A DNA stretch of 64,000 nt. Source: Dokdonia pacifica (GTDB lineage Bacteria; Bacteroidota; Bacteroidia; Flavobacteriales; Flavobacteriaceae). The stretch spans positions 1,054,001 through 1,118,000 of the forward strand of contig NZ_FZNY01000001.1 in assembly GCF_900188275.1 (NCBI RefSeq). The letters run 5' to 3'. Below are positions 26,161-34,986 of the stretch, piece after piece (the stretch's first letter is position 1; the number at the start of each line of letters is the position of its first letter). The translations under genes were made by a program, and so were the position numbers. The notes under the pieces were generated by a model that searched no databases, was not told the origin of the DNA, and saw only the letters and a list, made by a program, of their open reading frames with translations.

Positions 26161-29100
26161 ATGAAAAAACAGTACTTAAAAGGATTTTTCCTTTTAGCAG
26201 TGCTTTTTGGATCCATGCATGTCTTTGGACAAACTCCCGCTCAGATTCAAGAAATCACAAAAGATTACGATCAATCTAGACTCGTACAATTAGAACAAAA
26301 ATTCTCCCAAATCAATCAACAACAAAAACAGCTAGCAAAGCAACAAGCTGCACAACGAGGATTGGCACTAAAAATAACTCTAGATGATGGTGGATTTGCA
26401 GAATTGCAACGCATTTTACCAGATGGTACTCCTATTTACTACCGTACATTTAATGTAGATGCTGCGAGATCTACACGTACTAATCATTTAAATACAGGAG
26501 GGTCTTTAGGGCTTAATCTAATGGGACAAAATATGACTGCCCACGTTTGGGATGGAGGTCATGGTCGTGTAACGCATCAAGAATATGATGGTCCTGGAGG
26601 AACAAATCGCCTAACAATTAGAGATCTTGCTTCTGAAGGAGGGACACAATTAAACTTTCATGCTGCACACGTATCTGGAACTATTATGGCATCTGGTGTA
26701 CAACCCGATGCTAAAGGAATGGCTCCTTATACAAAAGTAGATGGATATATGTGGAATAACGATATAGCAGAAGCTACTACTGCTGCAGCAAATGGAATGC
26801 TCATATCTAACCATTCTTATGGCTTTAGAGGTGATCTTGTTCCTGATCAATATTTTGGAGCTTATATTGATGAGTCTCGTAATTGGGATGAAGTAATGTA
26901 TAATGCACCAAACTATCTTATGGTAGTTGCCGCTGGTAATGATGGAAATCAAAATGGCTATAATGGAGCTCCTTTAGATGGAAACTCATCTTATGATAAA
27001 CTAACAGGACATTCTACTTCAAAAAACAATCTTGTTGTTGCAAATGCACAAGACGCAAATATTGCAGCAGATGGTACTTTAGTAAGTGTTTCTATTAATA
27101 GTAGTAGTAGTGAAGGACCTACAGATGATTATAGAATTAAACCTGATATTACTGGAAACGGTACGGGGGTTTATTCAACATATCAAAATAGTGATACTGC
27201 TTACAATTCTATTACAGGAACATCAATGGCTTCTCCAAATGTAGCAGGATCTTTATTATTACTTCAAGAGCATTATAATAATGTAAATGGTTCCTTTGCT
27301 AGAGCTTCAACAATTAAAGGATTAGCATTACATACTGCAGATGATGCAGGGCCAAATGGACCAGATGCTGTTTACGGATGGGGATTATTAAATGCCAAAA
27401 AAGCAGCAGAAACAATTTCTGGAAATGGAACATCATCTATTGTAAGTGAATTATCTCTTGCAAACGGAGGTTCATACCAAGTACAAGTAGATGCTAATGG
27501 AGGACCACTTTTGGCTTCTATATCATGGACAGACCTTCCAGGAACTGCAACTACAGCTACTAATTCTTCAACTTCTAGATTAGTAAATGACCTTGATATA
27601 CGTGTTACTAAAAACGGAACTACATCTACACCTTGGAGACTTACTGGAATTACAACAAATGGAAAAGGTGACAATACTGTAGATCCTTATGAGCGTGTAG
27701 ATATAGATAATGCAACAGGAACATATACTATTACAGTAACACATAAAGGCTCTCTTTCTGGAGGAAATCAAGCTTTTACTTTAATTGTAACTGGAAATGG
27801 AACAGCAACACCTCCTCCACCTATTACATGTAGTACAACTGTTTCTAGTTTCCCATATAATGAAGGGTTTGAAAACACATTAGGTGCTTGGTCTCAGGAT
27901 ACAAGTGATGATATAGATTGGACTATAAACTCTGGAGGAACTCCTTCTAATAGTACAGGACCTTCTGCAGCTAACGAAGGAACTTTCTATATCTATATGG
28001 AAGTATCGGGTGACGGTGCTGGATTCCCTAATAAAACGGCAATCCTTAACTCTCCATGTTTCAACCTTACAGGCGTAAACGCTCCTTCTGCATCTTTCAG
28101 TTATCAAATGACTGGTAATGCTGTAGGAACTGTAAGACTAGAAGCAAGAGAAGATGGATCACAAACTTGGACAGAAATATGGTCGCAATCAGGTGATCAA
28201 GGAGCTGCTTGGATTGATCAAAATGTGAGCCTTGCTGCTTACTCAGGTACTGTACAACTAAGATTCCGTGGTACAAGTGCCGCTTCTTGGCAAGGAGATA
28301 TCGCTATTGATGGATTCAGTGTTGAAGGTGCACAAGCAGGAGATACACAAGCGCCAACAGTGCCAACAAATCTTGCTGTAACTGGAGTAACTACTAGCTC
28401 GGTAGCACTATCATGGACAGCGTCTACTGATAATGTAGGGGTAACTGCTTATGATGTATTCCAAGGAAGCTCTAATCTAGGAGAAGTTACAGGAACAACA
28501 GCGAACGTAACTGGACTTGCAGAAGGAACAACTTACCAATTCTCTGTAAGAGCTAAAGATGCTGCTGGAAATGTATCGGCTAATAGTAATACCGTTTCTG
28601 CAACTACTAGCACAACTCCTCCTCCAACTGGCGGATGTTCTGGTGGTGTGGATACATTGCCTTACGGCGAAAGCTTTGAAGCTAACTTAGGATTATGGAC
28701 TCAAGCAGGAGGAGACGACCTGAACTGGACACGTGACTCTGGAGGAACTCCTTCTAACAATACAGGACCATCTTCAGGATCTGATGGATCTTTCTATATG
28801 TATGTAGAAGCATCTGGAAACGGAACTGGATTCCCGAACAAAAGAGCTATCTTAAACTCGCCTTGTTTTGACTTAAGTGCACAAACTGAAGCTTCTTTCA
28901 TATTTGACTACCACATGTTTGGATCTACTGATGCAGGACGTGTAGACCTTGAAGCAAGTACGGATGACGGTGCTACTTGGACTAGTATCTGGAATCAAAC
29001 AGGAAACCAAGGTAACCAGTGGAATAATGTAACTATTGATCTCGCTGCTTACTTAGGAGGATCTGTGCAATTAAGATTTAACCGTATCACTGGGGGTACA

Positions 29101-29889
29101 TGGCAATCTGATGTCGCTATTGACAACACAAGAGTAGTCGCTGGTAACGGAAATGATCCTAACCCACCATCTGGATATTGTGCATCTAATGGACAAAATA
29201 CAAATGATGAGTATATTTCTAGAGTACAGATAGGAAGTATTGATAATTCATCTGGAGCAGGTGCTGGAGGATATCAAGACTTTACAAACTTATCTACAAA
29301 CTTAAGTGGTAGTGCATCTATTACTATTACTCCTACATGGACAGGTACTGTTTATAATGAAGCATATGCCGTATTTATAGATTGGAATAGAGATGGAGAT
29401 TTTGCAGATGCAGGAGAAACAGCATTCTCGCAATCACCTACTCAAGCAACTTCTATCTCTGGTACCATTACAGTGCCGTCTGGAGCAGCTCAAGGACTTA
29501 CCCGTATGCGTGTATCTATGAAGTACAACGCAGCACCAACTTCTTGTGAAAGCTTTAACTTCGGAGAAGTAGAAGATTATCTAGTAAATGTGAGCACTAA
29601 TTCAGCTAACACTACTTTTTCAGATCCTAATACGTTAGATAATGACGGTACTACAATTTCTTCTTTTGATTTTACAGTATCGCCTAATCCAGTAACTAGA
29701 GGTCAACTGAATGTACAGGTAACTGGTGCTGAAGCGGAACGTTATACTATTTATAATATGCTAGGGCAAATTGTTAGTTCTGGATCATTTAATAACACAT
29801 TAGATGTATCTAGACTTAAATCTGGTCTATATATTATAGAAGTCGCTATAGAAAATGAAACACATACGAAGCGATTTATTAAAAAATAA
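26161..29889 (+). CDS. Secreted S8 peptidase, MAM-FN3-MAM-GEVED, T9SS-sorted
   Basis: 1242-residue paralogue of the preceding S8 peptidase, starting at the ATG at 26161 (MKKQYLKGF), which gives a proper signal peptide ending near HVFGQ. The catalytic triad is in VWDGGHGRVTH, FHAAHVSGTI and GTSMASPN. The C-terminal modules are MAM (from about residue 560), FN3 (about 725-815), MAM (about 818-990), a GEVED domain (about 1000-1145, SFNFGEVEDYLVNV) and a T9SS sorting domain ending KRFIKK. From 27838 to 29594 the DNA is almost identical to 32100-33856 in the M36 gene. An in-frame ATG at 26104 would precede the signal peptide and is rejected. Confidence 0.93.
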   Translation: MKKQYLKGFFLLAVLFGSMHVFGQTPAQIQEITKDYDQSRLVQLEQKFSQINQQQKQLAKQQAAQRGLALKITLDDGGFAELQRILPDGTPIYYRTFNVDAARSTRTNHLNTGGSLGLNLMGQNMTAHVWDGGHGRVTHQEYDGPGGTNRLTIRDLASEGGTQLNFHAAHVSGTIMASGVQPDAKGMAPYTKVDGYMWNNDIAEATTAAANGMLISNHSYGFRGDLVPDQYFGAYIDESRNWDEVMYNAPNYLMVVAAGNDGNQNGYNGAPLDGNSSYDKLTGHSTSKNNLVVANAQDANIAADGTLVSVSINSSSSEGPTDDYRIKPDITGNGTGVYSTYQNSDTAYNSITGTSMASPNVAGSLLLLQEHYNNVNGSFARASTIKGLALHTADDAGPNGPDAVYGWGLLNAKKAAETISGNGTSSIVSELSLANGGSYQVQVDANGGPLLASISWTDLPGTATTATNSSTSRLVNDLDIRVTKNGTTSTPWRLTGITTNGKGDNTVDPYERVDIDNATGTYTITVTHKGSLSGGNQAFTLIVTGNGTATPPPPITCSTTVSSFPYNEGFENTLGAWSQDTSDDIDWTINSGGTPSNSTGPSAANEGTFYIYMEVSGDGAGFPNKTAILNSPCFNLTGVNAPSASFSYQMTGNAVGTVRLEAREDGSQTWTEIWSQSGDQGAAWIDQNVSLAAYSGTVQLRFRGTSAASWQGDIAIDGFSVEGAQAGDTQAPTVPTNLAVTGVTTSSVALSWTASTDNVGVTAYDVFQGSSNLGEVTGTTANVTGLAEGTTYQFSVRAKDAAGNVSANSNTVSATTSTTPPPTGGCSGGVDTLPYGESFEANLGLWTQAGGDDLNWTRDSGGTPSNNTGPSSGSDGSFYMYVEASGNGTGFPNKRAILNSPCFDLSAQTEASFIFDYHMFGSTDAGRVDLEASTDDGATWTSIWNQTGNQGNQWNNVTIDLAAYLGGSVQLRFNRITGGTWQSDVAIDNTRVVAGNGNDPNPPSGYCASNGQNTNDEYISRVQIGSIDNSSGAGAGGYQDFTNLSTNLSGSASITITPTWTGTVYNEAYAVFIDWNRDGDFADAGETAFSQSPTQATSISGTITVPSGAAQGLTRMRVSMKYNAAPTSCESFNFGEVEDYLVNVSTNSANTTFSDPNTLDNDGTTISSFDFTVSPNPVTRGQLNVQVTGAEAERYTIYNMLGQIVSSGSFNNTLDVSRLKSGLYIIEVAIENETHTKRFIKK
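27838..29594 (+). repeat. 1757-bp near-identical segment, copy A
   Basis: Matches 32100-33856 base for base with a constant offset of 4262 and no gaps. By eye there are a few dozen mismatches at most, clustered near both ends; roughly 28210-29200 looks identical. It encodes MAM-FN3-MAM-GEVED. Outside these limits the two genes diverge abruptly. Confidence 0.93.
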
Positions 29890-29920
29890 TTCTATCTGAA
29901 TATTCAAAAAGTTAATATTC

Positions 29921-29953
29921 AAAACCCGATATCAATATATGATATCGGGTTTT
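29921..29953 (+). terminator. Intrinsic terminator of the second S8 gene
   Basis: AAAACCCGATATCA (29921-29934), a 5-base loop, TGATATCGGGTTTT (29940-29953), then T's. The core stem resembles the terminator at 25887. Confidence 0.9.
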
Positions 29954-30055
29954 TTATTTCATAATTCCATTTTACGTAAAGTCTATCGATTTGGTAGGTT
30001 TTTGTTTAACGTTTTTGCTAAAAAATTAAATCTTAAAGAAATCTTAAAAAAAAAC

Positions 30056-30070
30056 TGTGCGTTTCATCGA
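30056..30070. promoter_or_regulatory. TTTCATCGA motif before the M36 peptidase gene
   Basis: TGTGCGTTTCATCGA followed by TTAAATTTC; the core (30062-30070) ends 98 bp before the ATG at 30168. Confidence 0.5.
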
Positions 30071-30167
30071 TTAAATTTCATTTATTTCAAAATTATTGCG
30101 TTTTTTATCAAAAATCTTGAGTTTTTTACAAACAAGTTCCTAATTAACAAACAAATTAATAACGATT

Positions 30168-33100
30168 ATGAAAAAAATGTACACATTTTTCTTAACAGCT
30201 TTTCTGTTAGGATCAACTGCGTTTGCACAAAATATGGATGGCATTGTCCAGAATTATTTTGGAAAACACACAGAAAAATCCGAAACCGGGTTTTCATCTC
30301 AGGATGTATCTGAATGGAGAGTTACAGATATTGTCCCTTCTTTAAACCCACAAATACAACACGTATATGTGCAACAGATGTTTCAAGGAGTACCTATTCA
30401 AAATGGTACTTATAAGTTAACTGTTAAAAACGGTGAAGTAACTTGGGAAATTAATCAATTTATTAGTGACTTAGGAGCAAAAGCGAGTGTTACCCAAGCT
30501 TCATTAACACCAGAGAGTGCGATTATGTCTGTTGTTAATGCACATCAAATTTCAACACCTTCAAATTTAAATTCAACCCAAAAATCGAAAGATGTATTTG
30601 TATACGAAAATTCGGGAATAAGTATTGAACCTATTAGTGTTGAAAAAGTATACTTATATCAAGACAGCACTTTACATTTAACATGGAAAGTATCTATTTA
30701 TCCACTTGATGGGGAACATTGGTGGAGTGTAAATGTGGATGCTACTTCGGGAACTATTTTAAGAACTGAAGACTGGGTAATTTCTTGTAGTTTTGGAACA
30801 CCAGATCATTCAAATCATGGTCACGATGCTACTGTTGCAGAAGAAAGCATAGAAATGGGACCTGTTGCTTATAGCATGACTGCAGTAGATGCTGCTTTAG
30901 TTGGCGGTGGTACTTACAATGTATACCCATTAGGAATTGAAAGCCCTAATCACGGAAACCGTGTATTAGTTTCAGATCCTGCAAATGCTACAGCATCACC
31001 TTTTGGATGGCATGATACAAATGGAAGCGCAGGAGCAGAATTTACAACAACTGTAGGTAACAATGTTACAGCTCAAGATGATACAAATGGAAATAATGGA
31101 ACAGGATCGAGACCAAATGGAGGAAGCTCTCTTAATTTTGATTTCCCATTAAATCTTAATAATGCACCATCTACTTTCTTACCAGCAGCAACAACAAACT
31201 TATTCTATTGGAATAATATCATGCATGATGTATGGTACCAATATGGTTTTAATGAAGCTTCAGGAAATTTCCAAGAAAACAATTATGGAAACGGAGGAGC
31301 TGGTAGTGATTCTGTAAATGCAGATGCTCAAGATGGTAGTGGAACAAACAATGCAAACTTTGCGACTCCGCCAGATGGATCGAACCCTAGAATGCAAATG
31401 TTCTTATTTACAAACCCAACTAGAGATGGAGATTTAGATAATGTGATTATTGCTCATGAGTATGGTCATGGTATTTCTACACGTCTTGTAGGAGGTCCTG
31501 GAACAAATGCATTAGGAGGCTCTGAGCAAATGGGAGAAGGATGGTCTGATTGGTTTGGATTAGTAATGACAATTCGCCCTGGAGATGATAGAAACACAGC
31601 AAGAGGCGTAGGAACCTATGCCATAGGACAACCTACTACAGGAGCGGGAATTCGTCCAACAAGATATTCTACAGATTTAGCAGTAAATGGTACTGATTAT
31701 GGAGATATAGGAGGTCTTGCTGTTCCACATGGTGTAGGATATGGTTTTGCTACTATCTTATGGGATATGACTTGGGATCTTATTGATCTTGAAGGATATG
31801 ATGCAAATCAATATACAGGAACAGGAGGTAATAATATTGCAATGGCACTTGTTACTGAAGGTCTTAAAAACACAGCTAATAATCCAGGATATGTATCTGG
31901 ACGTGATGGAATTCTTCAAGCAGATCAAGATCTTTATGGAGGTCAGTATAATTGTTTAATATGGGATGCTTTTGCTAGAAGAGGTGTAGGTGTAGATGCT
32001 GTTGAAAATTCAAATGGAGGAACTAACACAAATACTGATCAGGTAATATCATTTACAAGCGGATGTGCTGGACCACCACCACCTGCAACTTGTAATTCTA
32101 CTGTTTCTAGTTTCCCATATAATGAAGGGTTTGAAAACACATTAGGTGCTTGGTCTCAGGATACAAGTGATGATATAGATTGGACTATAAACTCTGGAGG
32201 AACTCCTTCTAACAGTACGGGACCTTCTGCAGCTAACGAAGGAACTTTCTATATCTATATGGAAGTATCGGGTGACGGTGCTGGATTCCCTAATAAAACG
32301 GCAATCCTTAACTCTCCATGTTTCAACCTTACAGGCGTAAACGCTCCTTCTGCTTCTTTCAGTTATCAAATGACAGGAAATGCTGTAGGAACCGTAAGAC
32401 TAGAAGCAAGAGAAGATGGATCACAAACTTGGACAGAAATATGGTCGCAATCGGGTGATCAAGGGGCTGCTTGGATTGATCAAAATGTGAGCCTTGCTGC
32501 TTACTCAGGTACTGTACAACTAAGATTCCGTGGTACAAGTGCCGCTTCTTGGCAAGGAGATATCGCTATTGATGGATTCAGTGTTGAAGGTGCACAAGCA
32601 GGAGATACACAAGCGCCAACAGTGCCAACAAATCTTGCTGTAACTGGAGTAACTACTAGCTCGGTAGCACTATCATGGACAGCGTCTACTGATAATGTAG
32701 GGGTAACTGCTTATGATGTATTCCAAGGAAGCTCTAATCTAGGAGAAGTTACAGGAACAACAGCGAACGTAACTGGACTTGCAGAAGGAACAACTTACCA
32801 ATTCTCTGTAAGAGCTAAAGATGCTGCTGGAAATGTATCGGCTAATAGTAATACCGTTTCTGCAACTACTAGCACAACTCCTCCTCCAACTGGCGGATGT
32901 TCTGGTGGTGTGGATACATTGCCTTACGGCGAAAGCTTTGAAGCTAACTTAGGATTATGGACTCAAGCAGGAGGAGACGACCTGAACTGGACACGTGACT
33001 CTGGAGGAACTCCTTCTAACAATACAGGACCATCTTCAGGATCTGATGGATCTTTCTATATGTATGTAGAAGCATCTGGAAACGGAACTGGATTCCCGAA

Positions 33101-34142
33101 CAAAAGAGCTATCTTAAACTCGCCTTGTTTTGACTTAAGTGCACAAACTGAAGCTTCTTTCATATTTGACTACCACATGTTTGGATCTACTGATGCAGGA
33201 CGTGTAGACCTTGAAGCAAGTACGGATGACGGTGCTACTTGGACTAGTATCTGGAATCAAACAGGAAACCAAGGTAACCAGTGGAATAATGTAACTATTG
33301 ATCTCGCTGCTTACTTAGGAGGATCTGTGCAATTAAGATTTAACCGTATCACTGGGGGTACATGGCAATCTGATGTCGCTATTGACAACACAAGAGTAGT
33401 CGCTGGTAACGGAAATGATCCTAACCCACCATCTGGATATTGTGCATCTAATGGACAAAATAATAGTGAAGAGTTTATCTCTAGAGTACAGATAGGAAGT
33501 ATTGATAATTCATCTGGAGCAGGTGCTGGAGGATATCAAGACTTTACAAACTTATCTACAGACTTAAGTGGTAGTGCGTCTATTACTATTACTCCTACGT
33601 GGACAGGTACTGTTTATAATGAAGCATATGCCGTATTTATAGATTGGAATAGAGATGGAGATTTTGCAGATGCAGGAGAAACAGCATTCTCGCAATCACC
33701 TACTCAAGCAACTTCTATCTCTGGTACCATTACAGTACCGTCTGGAGCAGCTCAAGGGCTTACCCGTATGCGTGTATCTATGAAGTACAACGCAGCACCA
33801 ACTTCTTGTGAAAGCTTTAACTTCGGAGAAGTAGAAGATTATCTAGTAAATGTGAGTAGTTCTGCTAATTTTGGACCAACAACTCCTGCTGGAAATGAAT
33901 TATCTGAAAACCCAGCATTTGATTTCTCTATCTTCCCTAACCCGGTAACTAGAGGAGAACTTAATGTAAGTGTAATTGGTGCTGAAGCACAAAACCTTAC
34001 GATATACAATATGCTAGGGCAAGTTGTACGTAAGGGAGCATTTACAGAAACAGTAGATGTATCTAAACTTGATGCTGGAATATATGTTCTAGAAATAGAA
34101 GTAGAAGGCAGCAAAATGATAAAAAGGTTCATCAAAAAATAG
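30168..34142 (+). CDS. Secreted M36 (fungalysin-type) metallopeptidase, T9SS-sorted
   Basis: 1324-residue exported metallopeptidase. The signal peptide ends near STAFAQ. A fungalysin/thermolysin propeptide region (about 25-210) precedes the M36 catalytic domain with HEYGH at about 430-434 (zinc ligands and catalytic Glu), and EQMGEGWSDWFGL supplies the third ligand. From about residue 645 come MAM, FN3, MAM and GEVED modules nearly identical to those of the S8 gene upstream. The T9SS sorting domain (FSIFPNPVTRG to KRFIKK) differs from it. Third of three consecutive exported peptidases, each with its own upstream motif and terminator. Confidence 0.94.
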   Translation: MKKMYTFFLTAFLLGSTAFAQNMDGIVQNYFGKHTEKSETGFSSQDVSEWRVTDIVPSLNPQIQHVYVQQMFQGVPIQNGTYKLTVKNGEVTWEINQFISDLGAKASVTQASLTPESAIMSVVNAHQISTPSNLNSTQKSKDVFVYENSGISIEPISVEKVYLYQDSTLHLTWKVSIYPLDGEHWWSVNVDATSGTILRTEDWVISCSFGTPDHSNHGHDATVAEESIEMGPVAYSMTAVDAALVGGGTYNVYPLGIESPNHGNRVLVSDPANATASPFGWHDTNGSAGAEFTTTVGNNVTAQDDTNGNNGTGSRPNGGSSLNFDFPLNLNNAPSTFLPAATTNLFYWNNIMHDVWYQYGFNEASGNFQENNYGNGGAGSDSVNADAQDGSGTNNANFATPPDGSNPRMQMFLFTNPTRDGDLDNVIIAHEYGHGISTRLVGGPGTNALGGSEQMGEGWSDWFGLVMTIRPGDDRNTARGVGTYAIGQPTTGAGIRPTRYSTDLAVNGTDYGDIGGLAVPHGVGYGFATILWDMTWDLIDLEGYDANQYTGTGGNNIAMALVTEGLKNTANNPGYVSGRDGILQADQDLYGGQYNCLIWDAFARRGVGVDAVENSNGGTNTNTDQVISFTSGCAGPPPPATCNSTVSSFPYNEGFENTLGAWSQDTSDDIDWTINSGGTPSNSTGPSAANEGTFYIYMEVSGDGAGFPNKTAILNSPCFNLTGVNAPSASFSYQMTGNAVGTVRLEAREDGSQTWTEIWSQSGDQGAAWIDQNVSLAAYSGTVQLRFRGTSAASWQGDIAIDGFSVEGAQAGDTQAPTVPTNLAVTGVTTSSVALSWTASTDNVGVTAYDVFQGSSNLGEVTGTTANVTGLAEGTTYQFSVRAKDAAGNVSANSNTVSATTSTTPPPTGGCSGGVDTLPYGESFEANLGLWTQAGGDDLNWTRDSGGTPSNNTGPSSGSDGSFYMYVEASGNGTGFPNKRAILNSPCFDLSAQTEASFIFDYHMFGSTDAGRVDLEASTDDGATWTSIWNQTGNQGNQWNNVTIDLAAYLGGSVQLRFNRITGGTWQSDVAIDNTRVVAGNGNDPNPPSGYCASNGQNNSEEFISRVQIGSIDNSSGAGAGGYQDFTNLSTDLSGSASITITPTWTGTVYNEAYAVFIDWNRDGDFADAGETAFSQSPTQATSISGTITVPSGAAQGLTRMRVSMKYNAAPTSCESFNFGEVEDYLVNVSSSANFGPTTPAGNELSENPAFDFSIFPNPVTRGELNVSVIGAEAQNLTIYNMLGQVVRKGAFTETVDVSKLDAGIYVLEIEVEGSKMIKRFIKK
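32100..33856 (+). repeat. 1757-bp near-identical segment, copy B
   Basis: Partner of 27838-29594 inside an unrelated peptidase gene. Protein differences are few, for example NNSEEF here against NTNDEY, and TDLSG against TNLSG. Confidence 0.93.
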
Positions 34143-34174
34143 AAGTATTTTTTGACACTAACCATTCAATTATG

Positions 34175-34205
34175 AAAAAAACCCCAGTCATTGACTGGGG
34201 TTTTT
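34175..34205. terminator. Intrinsic terminator of the M36 gene, probably bidirectional
   Basis: CCCCAGTC (34182-34189), loop ATT, GACTGGGG (34193-34200), with an A run on the left and a T run on the right. The convergent exonuclease gene ends at 34230, so the hairpin could serve both. Confidence 0.9.
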
Positions 34206-34229
34206 GTTTTATCTATACTTTTAAAATAT

Positions 34230-34943
34230 TTATACTGAGATCACTTCATGCGGTTCTAGCAATTTTTCATTGCGCAATCTAAGTAAGATTTGAGCAACTG
34301 CTAGTGTATCTTTTTCACAATAAATAAGAATCCTATCTATATCACCTTCCTCATAATATACACTTCGCACCTCACTTCCATCCATATCATCTTTTGGAGA
34401 AGGAATTCCTAAAATATGCGTAAGTAATTTGAGAGATGTATAGTGTTTATAATCTCCAAACTTCCACAAATCTAATGTGTCTAAATGTGGCACTTCCCAT
34501 GGTTTTTTGCCAAATAGGTTAAGCTTATACGGTAACTCTACACCTAATATAATCATACGTCTTGCGATATATGGAAAATCAAACTCCTTCCCGTTATGAG
34601 CGCATAGTATGTGATGTGATCTATTAAAATGTGTTTCTAAAAGATTTTTAAACTCTATAAGAAGTGTTCGTTCATCTCCATAAAAAGATGTAGTTCTAAA
34701 TGATCTATTGTCTCCTGTTGTTTTAAAATAACCAACAGATATACATACTATTTTTCCAAATTCTGCCCAGATACCAGCTCTTTCATAGTATTCTTCGGGG
34801 GTATATTCTTCTTTACGAAGGTATTTTGTTTTATCTGCATATAATGTTTTAGTAGTCTCATCTAACGTGTCAAAACTCTTGGCTTGTGGCACTGTTTCGA
34901 TATCTAAAAAAAGGATGTGTTCTAATGTTAACTTTGAGATCAT
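34230..34943 (-). CDS. Predicted 3'-5' exonuclease (PolB-exonuclease-like)
   Basis: 237-residue DEDD-type nuclease resembling the exonuclease domain of family B DNA polymerases. FLDIETVPQ (about residues 12-20) holds the first D-x-E pair, CAHNGKEFDFPYIARR the second motif, and ILIYCEKDTLAVAQI the last, with the Y-x3-D arrangement. All four catalytic acids seem present. There is no polymerase domain, so it is a stand-alone exonuclease, probably in DNA or RNA repair or turnover. The gene stands alone, 43 bases downstream of the S41 gene. Confidence 0.85.
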   Translation of the reverse strand: MISKLTLEHILFLDIETVPQAKSFDTLDETTKTLYADKTKYLRKEEYTPEEYYERAGIWAEFGKIVCISVGYFKTTGDNRSFRTTSFYGDERTLLIEFKNLLETHFNRSHHILCAHNGKEFDFPYIARRMIILGVELPYKLNLFGKKPWEVPHLDTLDLWKFGDYKHYTSLKLLTHILGIPSPKDDMDGSEVRSVYYEEGDIDRILIYCEKDTLAVAQILLRLRNEKLLEPHEVISV

Positions 34944-34986
34944 AGCTTTGTTTAAAGCTCTAATGTAAGAAAGTGTTTTTTATATA

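Noticed and set aside
27372-27771. Minus-strand ORFs opposite the peptidase genes
   Set aside because: Shadow frames of strongly coding repetitive domains; similar shadows recur in all three paralogous genes.
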